From NCBI GenBank assembly GCA_964459995.1, contig CAYWOR010000006.1, positions 102,792 through 166,791 of the forward strand: a stretch of 64,000 bases of DNA. Direction: 5' to 3'. This document shows, one piece after another, positions 8,444 through 19,600 of this stretch. The translations under genes and the position numbers were made by a program. The notes below the pieces were generated by a model that saw only the letters and a program-made list of their open reading frames with translations, made no database searches and was not told the DNA's origin. The DNA comes from CAZSHG01 sp964459995 (GTDB taxonomy: Bacteria; UBP14; UBA6098). Every line of letters starts with the position of its first letter. Position 1 is the first letter of the stretch.

Positions 8444-8977
8444 ATGTCTGCTGAATATCAAGCCCTATCGCCCACCACAGAGGTCAAGGGCAACGCGATT
8501 CTTGCGATACTTAACGGCATAATGCACCGCGATTTGGCCGAAAGGATACTCGCCAAGCACGGCATCCACGATGTGAATCCGGACTACTGGTATCCTGAGC
8601 AAAGCTGGCTCGACGCCTTTTCGGAGATAGCCGGTGAACTTGGCGACTCTGCCCTGTTCGCAATCGGAAGAGCAGTTCCGCAGGTTATGGATTTTCCGCG
8701 ACCTTTCGCAAACGCTACCGATGCTTTGAAAACCCTCGACGAGGTTTATCAAGCTCATCATAGGGGTAAAGCGGGGGGTTACGAAGTGAGCTTCCTCGAA
8801 CCGAACAAAGCGAGGATTGCGAGCACTAATCCGCGTCCGTGCGCTTATGACATGGGATTCATCACCGCCTATATCGAGAAATTCAATGGCGGCAAGAAGG
8901 TTAAAGTAGTCCACGAGGAAGATATCTGTTGTCGGAAGCACGAATATCACGAGTGTGTGTATATCGTTAGCTGGTAA
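8444..8977 (+). CDS. Uncharacterised 177-residue soluble protein with Cys-rich C-terminus
   Basis: No signal peptide or membrane segment. Begins at an ATG with AGGAGG seven bases upstream. An N-terminal helical part (about 1-70, with PDYWYPEQSW) is followed by an alpha/beta part (about 88-177) ending in ICCRKHEYHECVYIVSW. The closing arrangement of Cys residues with the pattern NPRPC...G, then E....C......C.Y.V.W resembles the 4-vinyl-reductase (V4R) / heme-NO-binding class of small-ligand sensor domains, but I cannot confirm this by eye. It has its own 86-base upstream gap and terminator, so is probably expressed separately from secDF. Confidence 0.55.
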   Translation: MSAEYQALSPTTEVKGNAILAILNGIMHRDLAERILAKHGIHDVNPDYWYPEQSWLDAFSEIAGELGDSALFAIGRAVPQVMDFPRPFANATDALKTLDEVYQAHHRGKAGGYEVSFLEPNKARIASTNPRPCAYDMGFITAYIEKFNGGKKVKVVHEEDICCRKHEYHECVYIVSW

Positions 8978-9001
8978 AGATAGATTCTATCGCACTTTAC
9001 G

Positions 9002-9032
9002 AACCGCCGGGGTTGCTCGGCGGTTTTTTATT
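9002..9032 (+). terminator. Rho-independent terminator after the 177-residue protein gene
   Basis: Stem AACCGCC (9002-9008) with GGCGGTT (9019-9025), ten-base loop, followed by a run of T. Confidence 0.85.
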
Positions 9033-9062
9033 TAATCAGCATAAGTCATCGGCTTTTTTTTC

Positions 9063-9091
9063 TTTACATTAGGAAATCTGAAATCTATAAT
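9063..9091 (+). promoter_or_regulatory. Promoter of the C25 peptidase gene
   Basis: TTTACA (9063-9068), 17-base spacer, exact TATAAT (9086-9091). The ORF's first ATG (9107) lies only 15 bases further on, which favours the second ATG at 9131, preceded by GGAGG. Confidence 0.75.
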
Positions 9092-9130
9092 GTATGGATT
9101 AGTTTTATGATTCTTACCATTGGAGGCAAT

Positions 9131-12100
9131 ATGATTCGCAAAGGCCATTTAATCGCAATCTTAGCCCTCGCAACAATCGTCTCAGCTTTTGTTATACCGA
9201 CCGGAGCGCCCTCGGAGATTGGTTTGATTTCCGGAACCGAGGAACATCCGGTTTTCGAATATTCGGGCACGGAGCTTTCCGCCGAAATAATCGAGACAGA
9301 AAGGGGGAATTTCGTCCGGCTCGATTTCGAGGGGGCAAATGTTGCCGGAGAGATTGGAGCGCCACAGCTTCCAGTCGTGCGAAGGCTCGTGCAGATTCCA
9401 TTCGGTGCAGAGCCACGAATTTATATTACTCATATCGAAACCGAGACCTATCCGCTCGCGGATTTTGGGGTATTCTCCCCAATTTATCCCATGCAAGCTC
9501 CGGTTCCGAAAATTCGTGATTATCGGGCCGAATTCGACTTTGATAACTCGGTTTACGAGGCAAATAGGCGCGTTTTCGGCTCGCATATCGAGATTGTCGA
9601 TGTGCAGACGGCGCGGAATTACCGCCTCGCGCTGGTCGAGGTTCGTCCGGTCGATTATAATCCCGCCACCGGCGAGATTCATGTTGTTCAATCCCTCGAA
9701 TATGCTATCGAGTTCCCCGGCGCAGACATGGCCGAAACCCGCAGAATCAAAGAAAGGTATTATTCGAGGGCTTACGACGCCTCGATTAGACCGCTTATCG
9801 AGAACCCGAACGCTTGGGATGCCCGCTGGGTGCCGAATGCCGACGCGCTGGGCTTTTTAATTATCACCGGAAGCACCTACGGCTCCTATATCAGCGAGCT
9901 TGTGCAGTGGAAATCGCGCAAGGGCTATTCTGTGAAGACTCGAACGGCCACGAGTCTTGGCGGAACGACTACGGGAATTCGGAATTGGATTCTTGCGGAA
10001 TATGATACGGCGGCAATCGCACCGACTTTCGTCCTGCTTGTGGGCGATGTCGCTCATGTGCCGAGATATACTGGGTCGGCATCGAGTTCGGCGACTGATA
10101 CGCCCTATGGAAATATGGACGCTACCGGATATATTCCTGAGCTTTATGTCGGGCGAATTTCCCCGGCCAGCAATTCACAGTTGGAGCATTTTGTCCAGCG
10201 AATTGTGGACTACGAGCGGTTCAATATCCCTGCCGGCTATCAGGACTTCGCTGATAAGGCCTGTTTCCTCGCCTCAAACGACGCGAGCTATTGGTCTGTC
10301 GCGGAAGCAACACACAGATACGCCGTTCAAACCCATTTCGGTCCGGCGGGATTTGCCTGCGATACAATCAAAGCGAGAAGCAATCCGAATCATCGGATCG
10401 CGACAATCAACGCCATTAATGACGGCAGAATGATAGTCAATTATTCCGGCCATGGCGGATATTATTCTTGGGAAGCCCCCGAGATGAGCGCCACCGATGT
10501 TCAGAATCTGACCAATATCAACGAATATCCCTTCGTTATTTCAAACGCTTGTATCACAGGGACTTACAGCCTCACGGAATGTTTCGGCGAGACATGGATC
10601 CGTCAGACAAACAAGGGCGCAATCGCCTTCCTCGGCGCTTCGAATAACAGCTATTGGAACGAAGACGACGTGATGGAGCGCCGTATGTATGACGACACTT
10701 TCTGGGACGAATATTATTTCACGGCTGGAATGATGAACCGCGGGCTATATGCCGTTTACACGACCTACCCGAGCAACGCGAATTACTATTACGATATTTA
10801 TAATCTCCTCGGCGATCCATCTGTGCCGCTGTGGTTTAGACTTCCCGCGGCTTTGAGTGCGACCCATCCGGCGAATGTCGGGGTCGGTGCGAATGTTACC
10901 GTGAATGTAACTTCGAGCGGTTCACCGGTTAATGGCGCATTGGTTTGCGTTACCAACGACGGTAATGTTCATTCGGTTGGATACACAAATTCCTCTGGCA
11001 ATATTACGCTTAGCACCACTGGCTCGATTGTCGGCGATACACTTTGGGTAACTGCGACGAAATACAACAAGATTCCCTATGAGGGGTTTATCGTCGTGGG
11101 CGGCTCGGGACCGTGGCTGAGTCTTTTCAGCTCCACAACAGACGATCCGGCCGGAGATAATGATAATATCGTGGATATCGGCGAGAATATCAATATAACG
11201 GCCGCGCTTCGCAACACCGGAACCGCGACAGCGAACAGCGTAACAGGGAAGCTTAGAAGCGGAAATCCTCATGTTACTATCATCGATTCGGTCAAATCCT
11301 ACGGCAACATTGCTGTTGGGGCAAATGTGTCGAACAGCACGCCCTTTATTTGCCGTTTCGGGGCGGGAATCCCCGACGGCGAATCGGTGCAGATGATTAT
11401 TTTCGCCAAGGATGCTCTCGATTCGAGTTGGACATTGAGTTTCAATGTCGAGGTTTCTGCCCCTGTAACGAGCTATTTCTCGCATTCGGTGGACGACCCT
11501 GCCGGAGACGGTGATGGATATGCCGAACCGGGTGAGAGTATCGAACTCGATATCGATATTCAGAATACCGGCGGCGAGACAGCGCGGTTTATGATGCTCA
11601 CACTTAGCACTTCAGACCCTTATATCACGATAACTTCGGCGAACAGCGGGATAGATTCTATCGCTCCGAGCGGTGTGAAAAAATGCGCTACGCCTTTTCT
11701 TCTCAATGTTTCGCCTTCCTGTCCGACCCCCTATTCGGCATCGATGATTATCACAGTTGTGGATCACCGTGGGCCGACCTCTGTGGACACTTTCGCGATA
11801 ACAATCGGCCAAGCCGGCTTTGTTGACGATTGTGAATCCGGGCCGGGCGGCTGGAATTCGGTTTCGCTTTGGGGGCTTTCGACCAGAAGGACTGGCTCGC
11901 CCTATAACTCATGGTATTCCGGTTCGAATGCAACTTTTATGTATCAGGACAATGTCAACGCGGTGCTTGAAACCCCTGAGATAATCACTCCGGACAATCC
12001 GGTGCTGACATTCTGGCATTATTATTTCACAGAGCCTTCCTACGACAGCTGTTTGGTTACATATACGACCAACGGCGGCACCAGCTGGCAGAGTCTCGGC

Positions 12101-13417
12101 GGCTACGAAGGCCCCTCGGGCGATTGGAAATTCGCCTATTTCGACTTAAGTTCGAGAGCGGTAACCCCCGGCGCACCTATAAAGTTCCGTTTTACTCAAA
12201 CCGCAGACACCTATGTCCATGGCGAGGGTTGGTTCATCGACGACATCGCACTGGAGCGGCCACGTAACGCCTATGTCGGCGCAGGACAGGTCGAACCCTT
12301 CGCAGGAAACACTGGAACCCAGTTTACTTTCAGAGTCCGAATCGCTTCGCCGTCGAGCCATTCGCCATCGAATGTCAGGGTATTTATAGACGACACACCA
12401 TACACGATGAGCTATTCCGGCACCGGCGACCTTACTTCGGACGGCGCGCTGTATGAGTATTCGACTTATTTGCCGGTGGCTTCGCACAGCTATCATTTCG
12501 AGTTTGTGGCGGCCTCGGCATCATATAGATATCCCGCCGTGGGCGAGATAGACGGCCCCTTCGTCTCAGCGCCTTTTTATGAGTTCGATATCGGCAACAT
12601 GGCCTCGGGGCTTTCCGCGATCGGTCCGAGGGATGACTGGCAATACGGCGTGCCGACTTCGGGGCCTTCGAGCGTGCCGATTGGCACGAAATGCTGGGCG
12701 ACGAGAATTAGCGCTAATTACAGCGACAGCTCGCAATCGAGGCTCGCTCTGCCGCCGATAGATCTTACAGGAATCGAAGCGCCATTTCTTTGCTATTATC
12801 ACTGGTATCGTTTCCAAAGCTCGACCACACGGTCGTTCCACGACGGCGGAAATATTAAAATATCCACCGACGGCAATCCCGCGAACGCATTCATCGTTCA
12901 TCCACAATACGGCTACGACGGCACCGCCTCGCAGTATAGCCTTTACACAAAGTGGGAAACGGTTTATGGCGGAAACGATTTGGGGAATTTCTGGCAGTTC
13001 GAGGCAATCGACCTTTCTCCGTGGTCGGGGCAAACTATTAATGTTTATTTCGATTTCGGGTCGAGCAGTGTGAACAACGAGGCGGGTTGGTATGTCAACA
13101 ACATCTATATTCTCGGCGCGGAAACTGTCGGAGATATAGGTGATGCGGTTCCCACGAAGCCAGAAGAAATATCGATTCGCGCTCATCCGAACCCGTTTAA
13201 CTCAGTCGTCGAGTTTAGGATAGAAAATCCGAATGGCGAAAGGGCTAAGCTTCAGATTTTCGATATTTCCGGCAGAATGGTCGGCGATTTGAGCGAAGAG
13301 GCCAATGTCGGCGATAGGGTTCGCTGGAACGCCGAAGGCAGAGCGGGCGGAATTTATTTCGTGAGGCTCACTATTGGGGAAACGGCCGTAACTACGCCTG
13401 TGGTTTATGTGAAATAA
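9131..13417 (+). CDS. Secreted gingipain-type cysteine peptidase (family C25) with sorting domain
   Basis: 1428 residues from ATG 9131, chosen over ATG 9107 because GGAGG lies at 9122-9126 and the protein then starts with a normal signal peptide (MIRKGHLIAILALATIVSAF). A propeptide-like region (about 20-230) precedes a C25 caspase-like domain with ILLVGD-type strands. The catalytic dyad is visible: His441 in NYSGHGGY and Cys474 in SNACITGTY. Downstream are an Ig-like domain, two CARDB-like repeats (DDPAGDGDGYAEPGE), an immune-inhibitor-A/MAM-like jelly roll (WFIDDIALE), and a last 75 residues typical of type IX sorting domains (AHPNPFNS ... GGIYFVRLTIG). Expected to be exported by Sec, then across the outer membrane and attached to the surface. 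No T9SS machinery gene is in the window. Confidence 0.88.
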   Translation: MIRKGHLIAILALATIVSAFVIPTGAPSEIGLISGTEEHPVFEYSGTELSAEIIETERGNFVRLDFEGANVAGEIGAPQLPVVRRLVQIPFGAEPRIYITHIETETYPLADFGVFSPIYPMQAPVPKIRDYRAEFDFDNSVYEANRRVFGSHIEIVDVQTARNYRLALVEVRPVDYNPATGEIHVVQSLEYAIEFPGADMAETRRIKERYYSRAYDASIRPLIENPNAWDARWVPNADALGFLIITGSTYGSYISELVQWKSRKGYSVKTRTATSLGGTTTGIRNWILAEYDTAAIAPTFVLLVGDVAHVPRYTGSASSSATDTPYGNMDATGYIPELYVGRISPASNSQLEHFVQRIVDYERFNIPAGYQDFADKACFLASNDASYWSVAEATHRYAVQTHFGPAGFACDTIKARSNPNHRIATINAINDGRMIVNYSGHGGYYSWEAPEMSATDVQNLTNINEYPFVISNACITGTYSLTECFGETWIRQTNKGAIAFLGASNNSYWNEDDVMERRMYDDTFWDEYYFTAGMMNRGLYAVYTTYPSNANYYYDIYNLLGDPSVPLWFRLPAALSATHPANVGVGANVTVNVTSSGSPVNGALVCVTNDGNVHSVGYTNSSGNITLSTTGSIVGDTLWVTATKYNKIPYEGFIVVGGSGPWLSLFSSTTDDPAGDNDNIVDIGENINITAALRNTGTATANSVTGKLRSGNPHVTIIDSVKSYGNIAVGANVSNSTPFICRFGAGIPDGESVQMIIFAKDALDSSWTLSFNVEVSAPVTSYFSHSVDDPAGDGDGYAEPGESIELDIDIQNTGGETARFMMLTLSTSDPYITITSANSGIDSIAPSGVKKCATPFLLNVSPSCPTPYSASMIITVVDHRGPTSVDTFAITIGQAGFVDDCESGPGGWNSVSLWGLSTRRTGSPYNSWYSGSNATFMYQDNVNAVLETPEIITPDNPVLTFWHYYFTEPSYDSCLVTYTTNGGTSWQSLGGYEGPSGDWKFAYFDLSSRAVTPGAPIKFRFTQTADTYVHGEGWFIDDIALERPRNAYVGAGQVEPFAGNTGTQFTFRVRIASPSSHSPSNVRVFIDDTPYTMSYSGTGDLTSDGALYEYSTYLPVASHSYHFEFVAASASYRYPAVGEIDGPFVSAPFYEFDIGNMASGLSAIGPRDDWQYGVPTSGPSSVPIGTKCWATRISANYSDSSQSRLALPPIDLTGIEAPFLCYYHWYRFQSSTTRSFHDGGNIKISTDGNPANAFIVHPQYGYDGTASQYSLYTKWETVYGGNDLGNFWQFEAIDLSPWSGQTINVYFDFGSSSVNNEAGWYVNNIYILGAETVGDIGDAVPTKPEEISIRAHPNPFNSVVEFRIENPNGERAKLQIFDISGRMVGDLSEEANVGDRVRWNAEGRAGGIYFVRLTIGETAVTTPVVYVK

Positions 13418-13449
13418 CCCTAAGTAGAAAATGCGCTTGTCTTCGATAA

Positions 13450-13479
13450 AAATCCCGCAGAGATGCGGGATTTATTTAT
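13450..13479 (+). terminator. Rho-independent terminator after the C25 peptidase
   Basis: Perfect ten-base-pair stem AAATCCCGCA (13450-13459) / TGCGGGATTT (13464-13473) with a GAGA tetraloop and a T-rich tail. Confidence 0.88.
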
Positions 13480-13503
13480 ACTTATATTAAGTAATAAAAA
13501 AAC

Positions 13504-13532
13504 TTGCTAAAGCATAAGTCGTGGTTTATAAT
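13504..13532 (+). promoter_or_regulatory. Promoter of the first giant surface protein
   Basis: TTGCTA (13504-13509), 17-base spacer, exact TATAAT (13527-13532). The leader of about 75 bases carries GGAGGT just before the TTG start at 13616. Confidence 0.72.
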
Positions 13533-13615
13533 ATAACGATTGCGAGAATCCGGAGTAGCGCTCGGTTTTTCGAAAGAGTCGCGTCGTTTTTTACATACAA
13601 TCGCGGAGGTTTCGA

Positions 13616-16600
13616 TTGAGAATACTGCGTATAGTTGGTTATATCGCCGTTGTTTTGATGATTTTGGGCGTAGCCGTATCTACGCGGCCGATTACTACCC
13701 CCTCAGTCCGTTTCAACAGCCTCTCTGAAAAACGCACAATCAACAAAACCGGTGTTTTGAAAGGCTTCTCCGAGAATGCATCCCAAACCGAGCCTGTTCA
13801 AGTTCCGGACTGGGTAAAAGACGAGGTGATTCGTCAGGTCAAGGGAACCTCGTATATTTCGGGCTTAGAGTCTTATGCCGCTTGGAAATCCAAAACCAAG
13901 ACAAGACAAACCTTAAATACCTCGCCAAATCTTCGCCCCACACCGCCGGAACCGGCGGATACCGGCGAAATCAGTGTCGATAATAACTGGAACAACGACG
14001 GCAGAGTAAATAACGACGCCACAAATCTTCAATTTCATCCGGCATCCTGCGTGGGAACCGACGGCACGATTTATGTCGCCTGGGCGCAGGAGATAAACTC
14101 GAGTAATTACTGGATCTATTTCAGCAAATCCACAAATGGCGGCGAAAGCTGGTCAACTGCAGTTTTGGTCGATGGCTACGGCATAAACAACCATGTCGGA
14201 ATCGCCTGCTACGGCACCGGAAGCACGGCTGATGTCTATATCACATACACCTATTGGTATGACGCCGCAAATTACGACTACGATGTTTGTTGCGCTGTTT
14301 CAAATAACGGCGGAACTTCTTGGCCTTATCTTTGGTATATTCAGAACACATCGTATTACGAAGAAATGGCGACCGTTGCAACCGATAATGTCGGATATGT
14401 CTATATCGCATATGTTTACGCATGGTGGAGTAGCGGCGGATGCGACGGCTCGACAGCTGAATCCGAGATTTATATGAAGCGTTCGACCGACCGTGGAGCA
14501 TCCTGGAGTAGTGCCTACGCGCTTACGAATTACGGCGGTCAGCACGACGATGTTCTTCCCGCGATTGCGACCTACGGCGGCGGAACGACTTGCCAGCTTC
14601 ATTTGGCTTGGACACACGATGTTACAACTACCGGCGCTAATTACGATGTTTATTACAAAAAGATTACCAACGCCGGCGGAACCCCGACTATACCATCTGG
14701 TTATGTAACTATCTCAAGCTCCAGCGATCAGGAGTATGTTATTCCGAGAGGCATCGATGTCGGCCCCAACGGCGATCCACATATCACTTACATCTATTCG
14801 ACAGCTACAAACGGTTATGGCGATATCCGCTATCGCAGAAGTTTCAACGGCGGAACATCGTTTAATTCTTATCAAAATATCTCGGCTCGAAGCACCGAAG
14901 AAACAGACCCTGTTATCGCGGTGGACGATCAGGACAATCCTATCATCGTCTGGCGCGATACGAGATGGGGAAATCCGGATATCTACCTCAAATACTCCGA
15001 TGACCGTGGCGCGACCTGGCGTGGTGAATACAAGGCGAATCAGGATGCCGGCGGCTCGGATCAATATTGGCCCTCGCTCGATCTTAAGCGCGACGGCTGG
15101 AGAAGATTTATCTCCGTTACATGGTGGGACACCCGTTATGACGCCGGAGATGTTTATTTCAACGGCAACAGCATGACCGGCGTAGCGTTGGATGTCGATT
15201 ATGTCCCCACAGCGCCGCCTACGCCGATGCCGGGGTTCAAATATTACGCTTTTGAGACTTACAAAGATACGACATTTGCGGTTCCGGATTCATATCGGAT
15301 TTGGTTCGACGACGAATATGTCGCAACGAATAATGTCCTATTGGATCAGATATGGGCGGGTTCTGGCTCGACCGAGCGGTGGGCGATTCCTAATCCCGGC
15401 GGTTGGAGTTGGGTTGCACCATCGTATTATGCCCCACCATCTTCCGGAGGCGCTTTTCCATGCTATTACCACCACCAATTCAGGGTAATTTTCGATGCCA
15501 TCAAGAGGAATCCAGCGGCCTGTACGCATACTTTGCCCAATATCGAGCTTGAATACACAGCCTTCAGCGGCCTTGTTCTCGACACTATCAACGATGTAGT
15601 AGAATGCACGACTTGGATAGACAGAAGCACCTATTACAACGCTACCGGCTGGGTCGATTTGTCCCCGCTTCAGCGCTGGGCGACGATCGATCCGGATACG
15701 ATAGGCCTTGTTATCGGAGCGAGAAGGGTCGAGATAGATTATTTCCATCAGTGGTATCCGCTAATTCTTCTCGTCGGTCCGACTGCGGGGAATTACACAT
15801 TCACTACCCAGCATAGCCAGTTCGGTTCACCACATGTTGAATCCGGTCTTTACGACAGCTGGCAACAATGGTCGGACTGCGGGGCGTATCTGGAATTCTC
15901 CGATACGACAAACCCCCTTGGATGGTATGCCATCGACTCGACTTTATTTATGACTCTCGAATACTTCGCGAGCACGATCAGATATTCGAATAACGCATCG
16001 GTTACTGTTCGAAACGATTTCGGTTTCGGCAATATCAATGTCGATTATGTCAGCGTCCCGTCGCCAAGCGTCAATTCATGGGGTCCCGGCACGGTTCACA
16101 ATATCGGCGCGATTTCTCCGCAGGCTTTCGGCGACACTGTTCGTTATACCTACAGCCATTGGTCGGACGGCGGCGCGATCAGCCATAATATTACGACGCC
16201 TGAGCACGATGTTATATTCACTGCGTTTTTCGACACGGAATATAAGATCGATATGACTTACACCGGTTCGACAGGCGGGCATGTTCCGACCTTAACAGGC
16301 GCGGGTTGGCACTGGAAAGACTCTTTCGCTTTGATAACCGCCAGCGAGGGATGGGACAGCACCACAGGTATTCGCTACGGTTTCTCGCACTGGGAAAGCG
16401 TTCCGCCGGGTGCTTTCTTCGCGGACAGCGCTTCGCCGACAACGACTGTTTTGGTCGATAAACATTACACCATCGTCGCTGTGTATTCCGTGCAATATAT
16501 GTTGCAGGTCGTTTCCGGTTACGGCACACCGAATCCGCCTGTCGGAATCAACTGGGTGGATGTGGGGATATATTTCTGCGCTCATGCCGGAAGCCCCGAT

Positions 16601-19600
16601 GTTGTTGAACATATGTATGCGACAGGGTGGACAGGCACAGGAGCGGTTCCGTCTTCGGGAAGCGGAGATATGGCTTGTTTCCATATGACCGCCCCCGGAA
16701 CGATAACATGGCACTGGGCGAATCAGCTTACGCTCGACATTGTTTCGACATACGGCCTTCCAACGCCCTCGGTGGGCAGGCATTATTATAATCCGGGCGA
16801 TTATGTCGAATGTTCGGTTCCTACACCTTTCTATCTTACCGGAACGATACGTTCGGCATGTTCGGGCTACACCGGCACCTCGGTTATTGGCTCCGGCGCG
16901 GGGAATTATGTCGATTTCAATATCGTCGCCAACTGCACTCTTACATGGAACTGGAATCTTCAGTATTCACTAACGGTCAACAACCCCAGCGGCTACGGTT
17001 CGCCGGTTCCGCCTACCGGAATCACATGGCATAACGCGGCCTCTCCAGTAATGGCGCGGGTTCTCTCCCCCGACGGCGCGCATGTCTGTATCGGTTTCAA
17101 CGGTGTTCCGCCGGCATTGCCGACTACAAGCCCACAGGATTCGATAGTATTTAATATGATTGCCCCGACAAGCCTCACATGGCTTTGGGCGCCATTCAGC
17201 GAGGTTGTTAGCTTTACCGTTAACGACGGTGGTCTTGGGGATGCTTCGCCCTACGGCACAACTTATTGGTTCCCCGGTTCGCCGATTGAAGCGCATGTTA
17301 CCTCGCCATGGCCAGACCCGATAAACCCGGGTATCAGATGGATTGCGGAAGGTTACACCGGCACCGGTTCATGTCCATCGGGAAGCGGATCCTCCACCGG
17401 AACTTGGTTTATTTTCTCCAACTCCGTGCTGACTTGGAATTGGGACGAACAATACAGGTTGCTGATCGACTCGGAGCCTTCCTACTACGGTGCCCCAGTG
17501 CCGGATACCGGAGCACATTTCTACGATCCTGGGACTTGGGTTTCGGGGAATGTTACCTCGCCTTGGGAAGATTCCATTGTTTGCACAGGGTTTGCCGGCA
17601 CCGGAAGCGCACCTGCTACCGGAATCGGCACAAGCTTCGGGTTTAATCTGAGTTCACCCAGCTCGGTAACATGGCAATGGGACATCTCGGTTGTCGAGCT
17701 TCAGGTTCGAAGCGACTACGGCACTCCCACACCCCCGGTCGGAAACCATGTTTACGCCACCGGCTCAGCGGTTACATTGTCGGTTAATAAACATCATAAT
17801 ATATCGAGCACTGAGCGTTATGAGTGTGTCGGCTGGACCGGCACCGGCGATGTTCCATCCTCCGGCACGGACACCCTTGTGAATATCGTGATAAACACGA
17901 ACAGCATGATCAACTGGGTATGGCGCCGTCAGTTCAGGGTAGATATCGACAACCCGGGCGGCTATGACACTCCTGTTCCGCCCGCCGGTCAGCATTGGTT
18001 CGATGCCGGGAGCTGGGTCTCATGCTATATCACTACAAATCCGGTCGATACAATGTATTGCGTGGGTTATTTCGGCACTGGAAGCCTTGGAAGCGAATAC
18101 GGCGTCGATGCGGTTAATTTCCTCCTCGATCGATATACGACGCTTCAATGGGTTTGGCTGGGTGCCGGTTCGGTAGAGAGCCTGCTTGTTGTGAGCGATT
18201 ACGGCACACCTCATCCCCCTGTCGGGCGGGGCTATTATCCGCGCGGGGCGAGGGCGAATTGCCATATTATCGACTGCACCGTAATGTTAGGCTCGAACGA
18301 GCGCTTTAGATGCGTAGGATTCTCCGGCACAGGCCCGGTTCCCAGCGGAAGCGATACTCTTGTGAGTTTCGATATGACCTCGAGCGGAACACTCACTTGG
18401 CTTTGGCAACGTCAATATACCTTCGAGGTTAGAAATCCCTCGGGGCGAGGCGCACCGGTTCCCGCTGTTGGAATCTATTGGATGCAGGCTGATAATCCTG
18501 TGGATGCTTTCGTTACGGCAAACCCGGACGGCGGCTGGTATTGCGTCGGCTACGATGGTTGGGGCGCTCTTTCCGAGGGTTACGGCGACTCTGTTCATTT
18601 CGTTCTCACCTCGCCATCTGGAGTCGAATGGAACTGGATGACCGGTGTGGATGTTACCTATATCGATGTTTTCAGCCCCTATGGCCCCTGCAATCCTCCG
18701 ATAGGGCGCAATTATGTCCCTGTCGGCGCGGTTATGGTGCTTAGCGCGGGGCCGCATTCATATGTCGCCGAGAACAATCGCCAGTCAGTTATTGGATGGA
18801 CAGGTGTTGCCGATGTCCCCAGTATCGGGGATTCAAACGCCGTTTCCATCTTAGTTTCGAGACCGAGTTCGATTACTTGGCAATGGCAGAACGAGATTCA
18901 TCTCGCATTGAATTATATGGGTTGCGGCGCGGCGGTTCCGGTTCAGACCGGCGAGGGATGGTTCCCTGTTTCGGCGCATACAGAGATTACTACTTCGACC
19001 TCTGTCGAGGACGGCGGCAACCACTACGGCTTCATGTCTTGGATTCCGAATATCCCCGGCGCGGTTACAATCGACCATGAGACATACCCGAATACTTCGG
19101 TTACATTAGTCCAGCCATGCACACTAATGGCGCGATACGGCCCTGCTGTTTACTGTGTGCTTACCAAATCGCCATTACAGGATTTCGGTGGTTTCGTGGT
19201 TGACGGTACTCTTTATAATGGAATCCACACTTACAGCGATTGGTGGGCTGTCGGGACATATCATGATATCGAAGCGACCTCGCCGGATACATCGGGTGGG
19301 GAGCGTTATGTTTTCGATTATTGGACCCACGGCGGAGATATCGCCCACACAGTCGGCCCGATTACAACCGGAACGACTCTTGTCGCGCATTATCTTCCCC
19401 AGTATAAGCTTACGCTGGTCAAAGACCCATGGCACACAGAGGGGCATTTTAGGATTAACACCACGACCTATGTCGATGTTGCGCGTGTCGAGGAATGGTT
19501 CGCGCCGGGAAGCGCGCCGACAATCTCGGCATCTGATATCGATATTGTTTCGTTAAACGAACGTTACCTTTGGAACAGTTGGAGCGACGGTGGCGCAATA

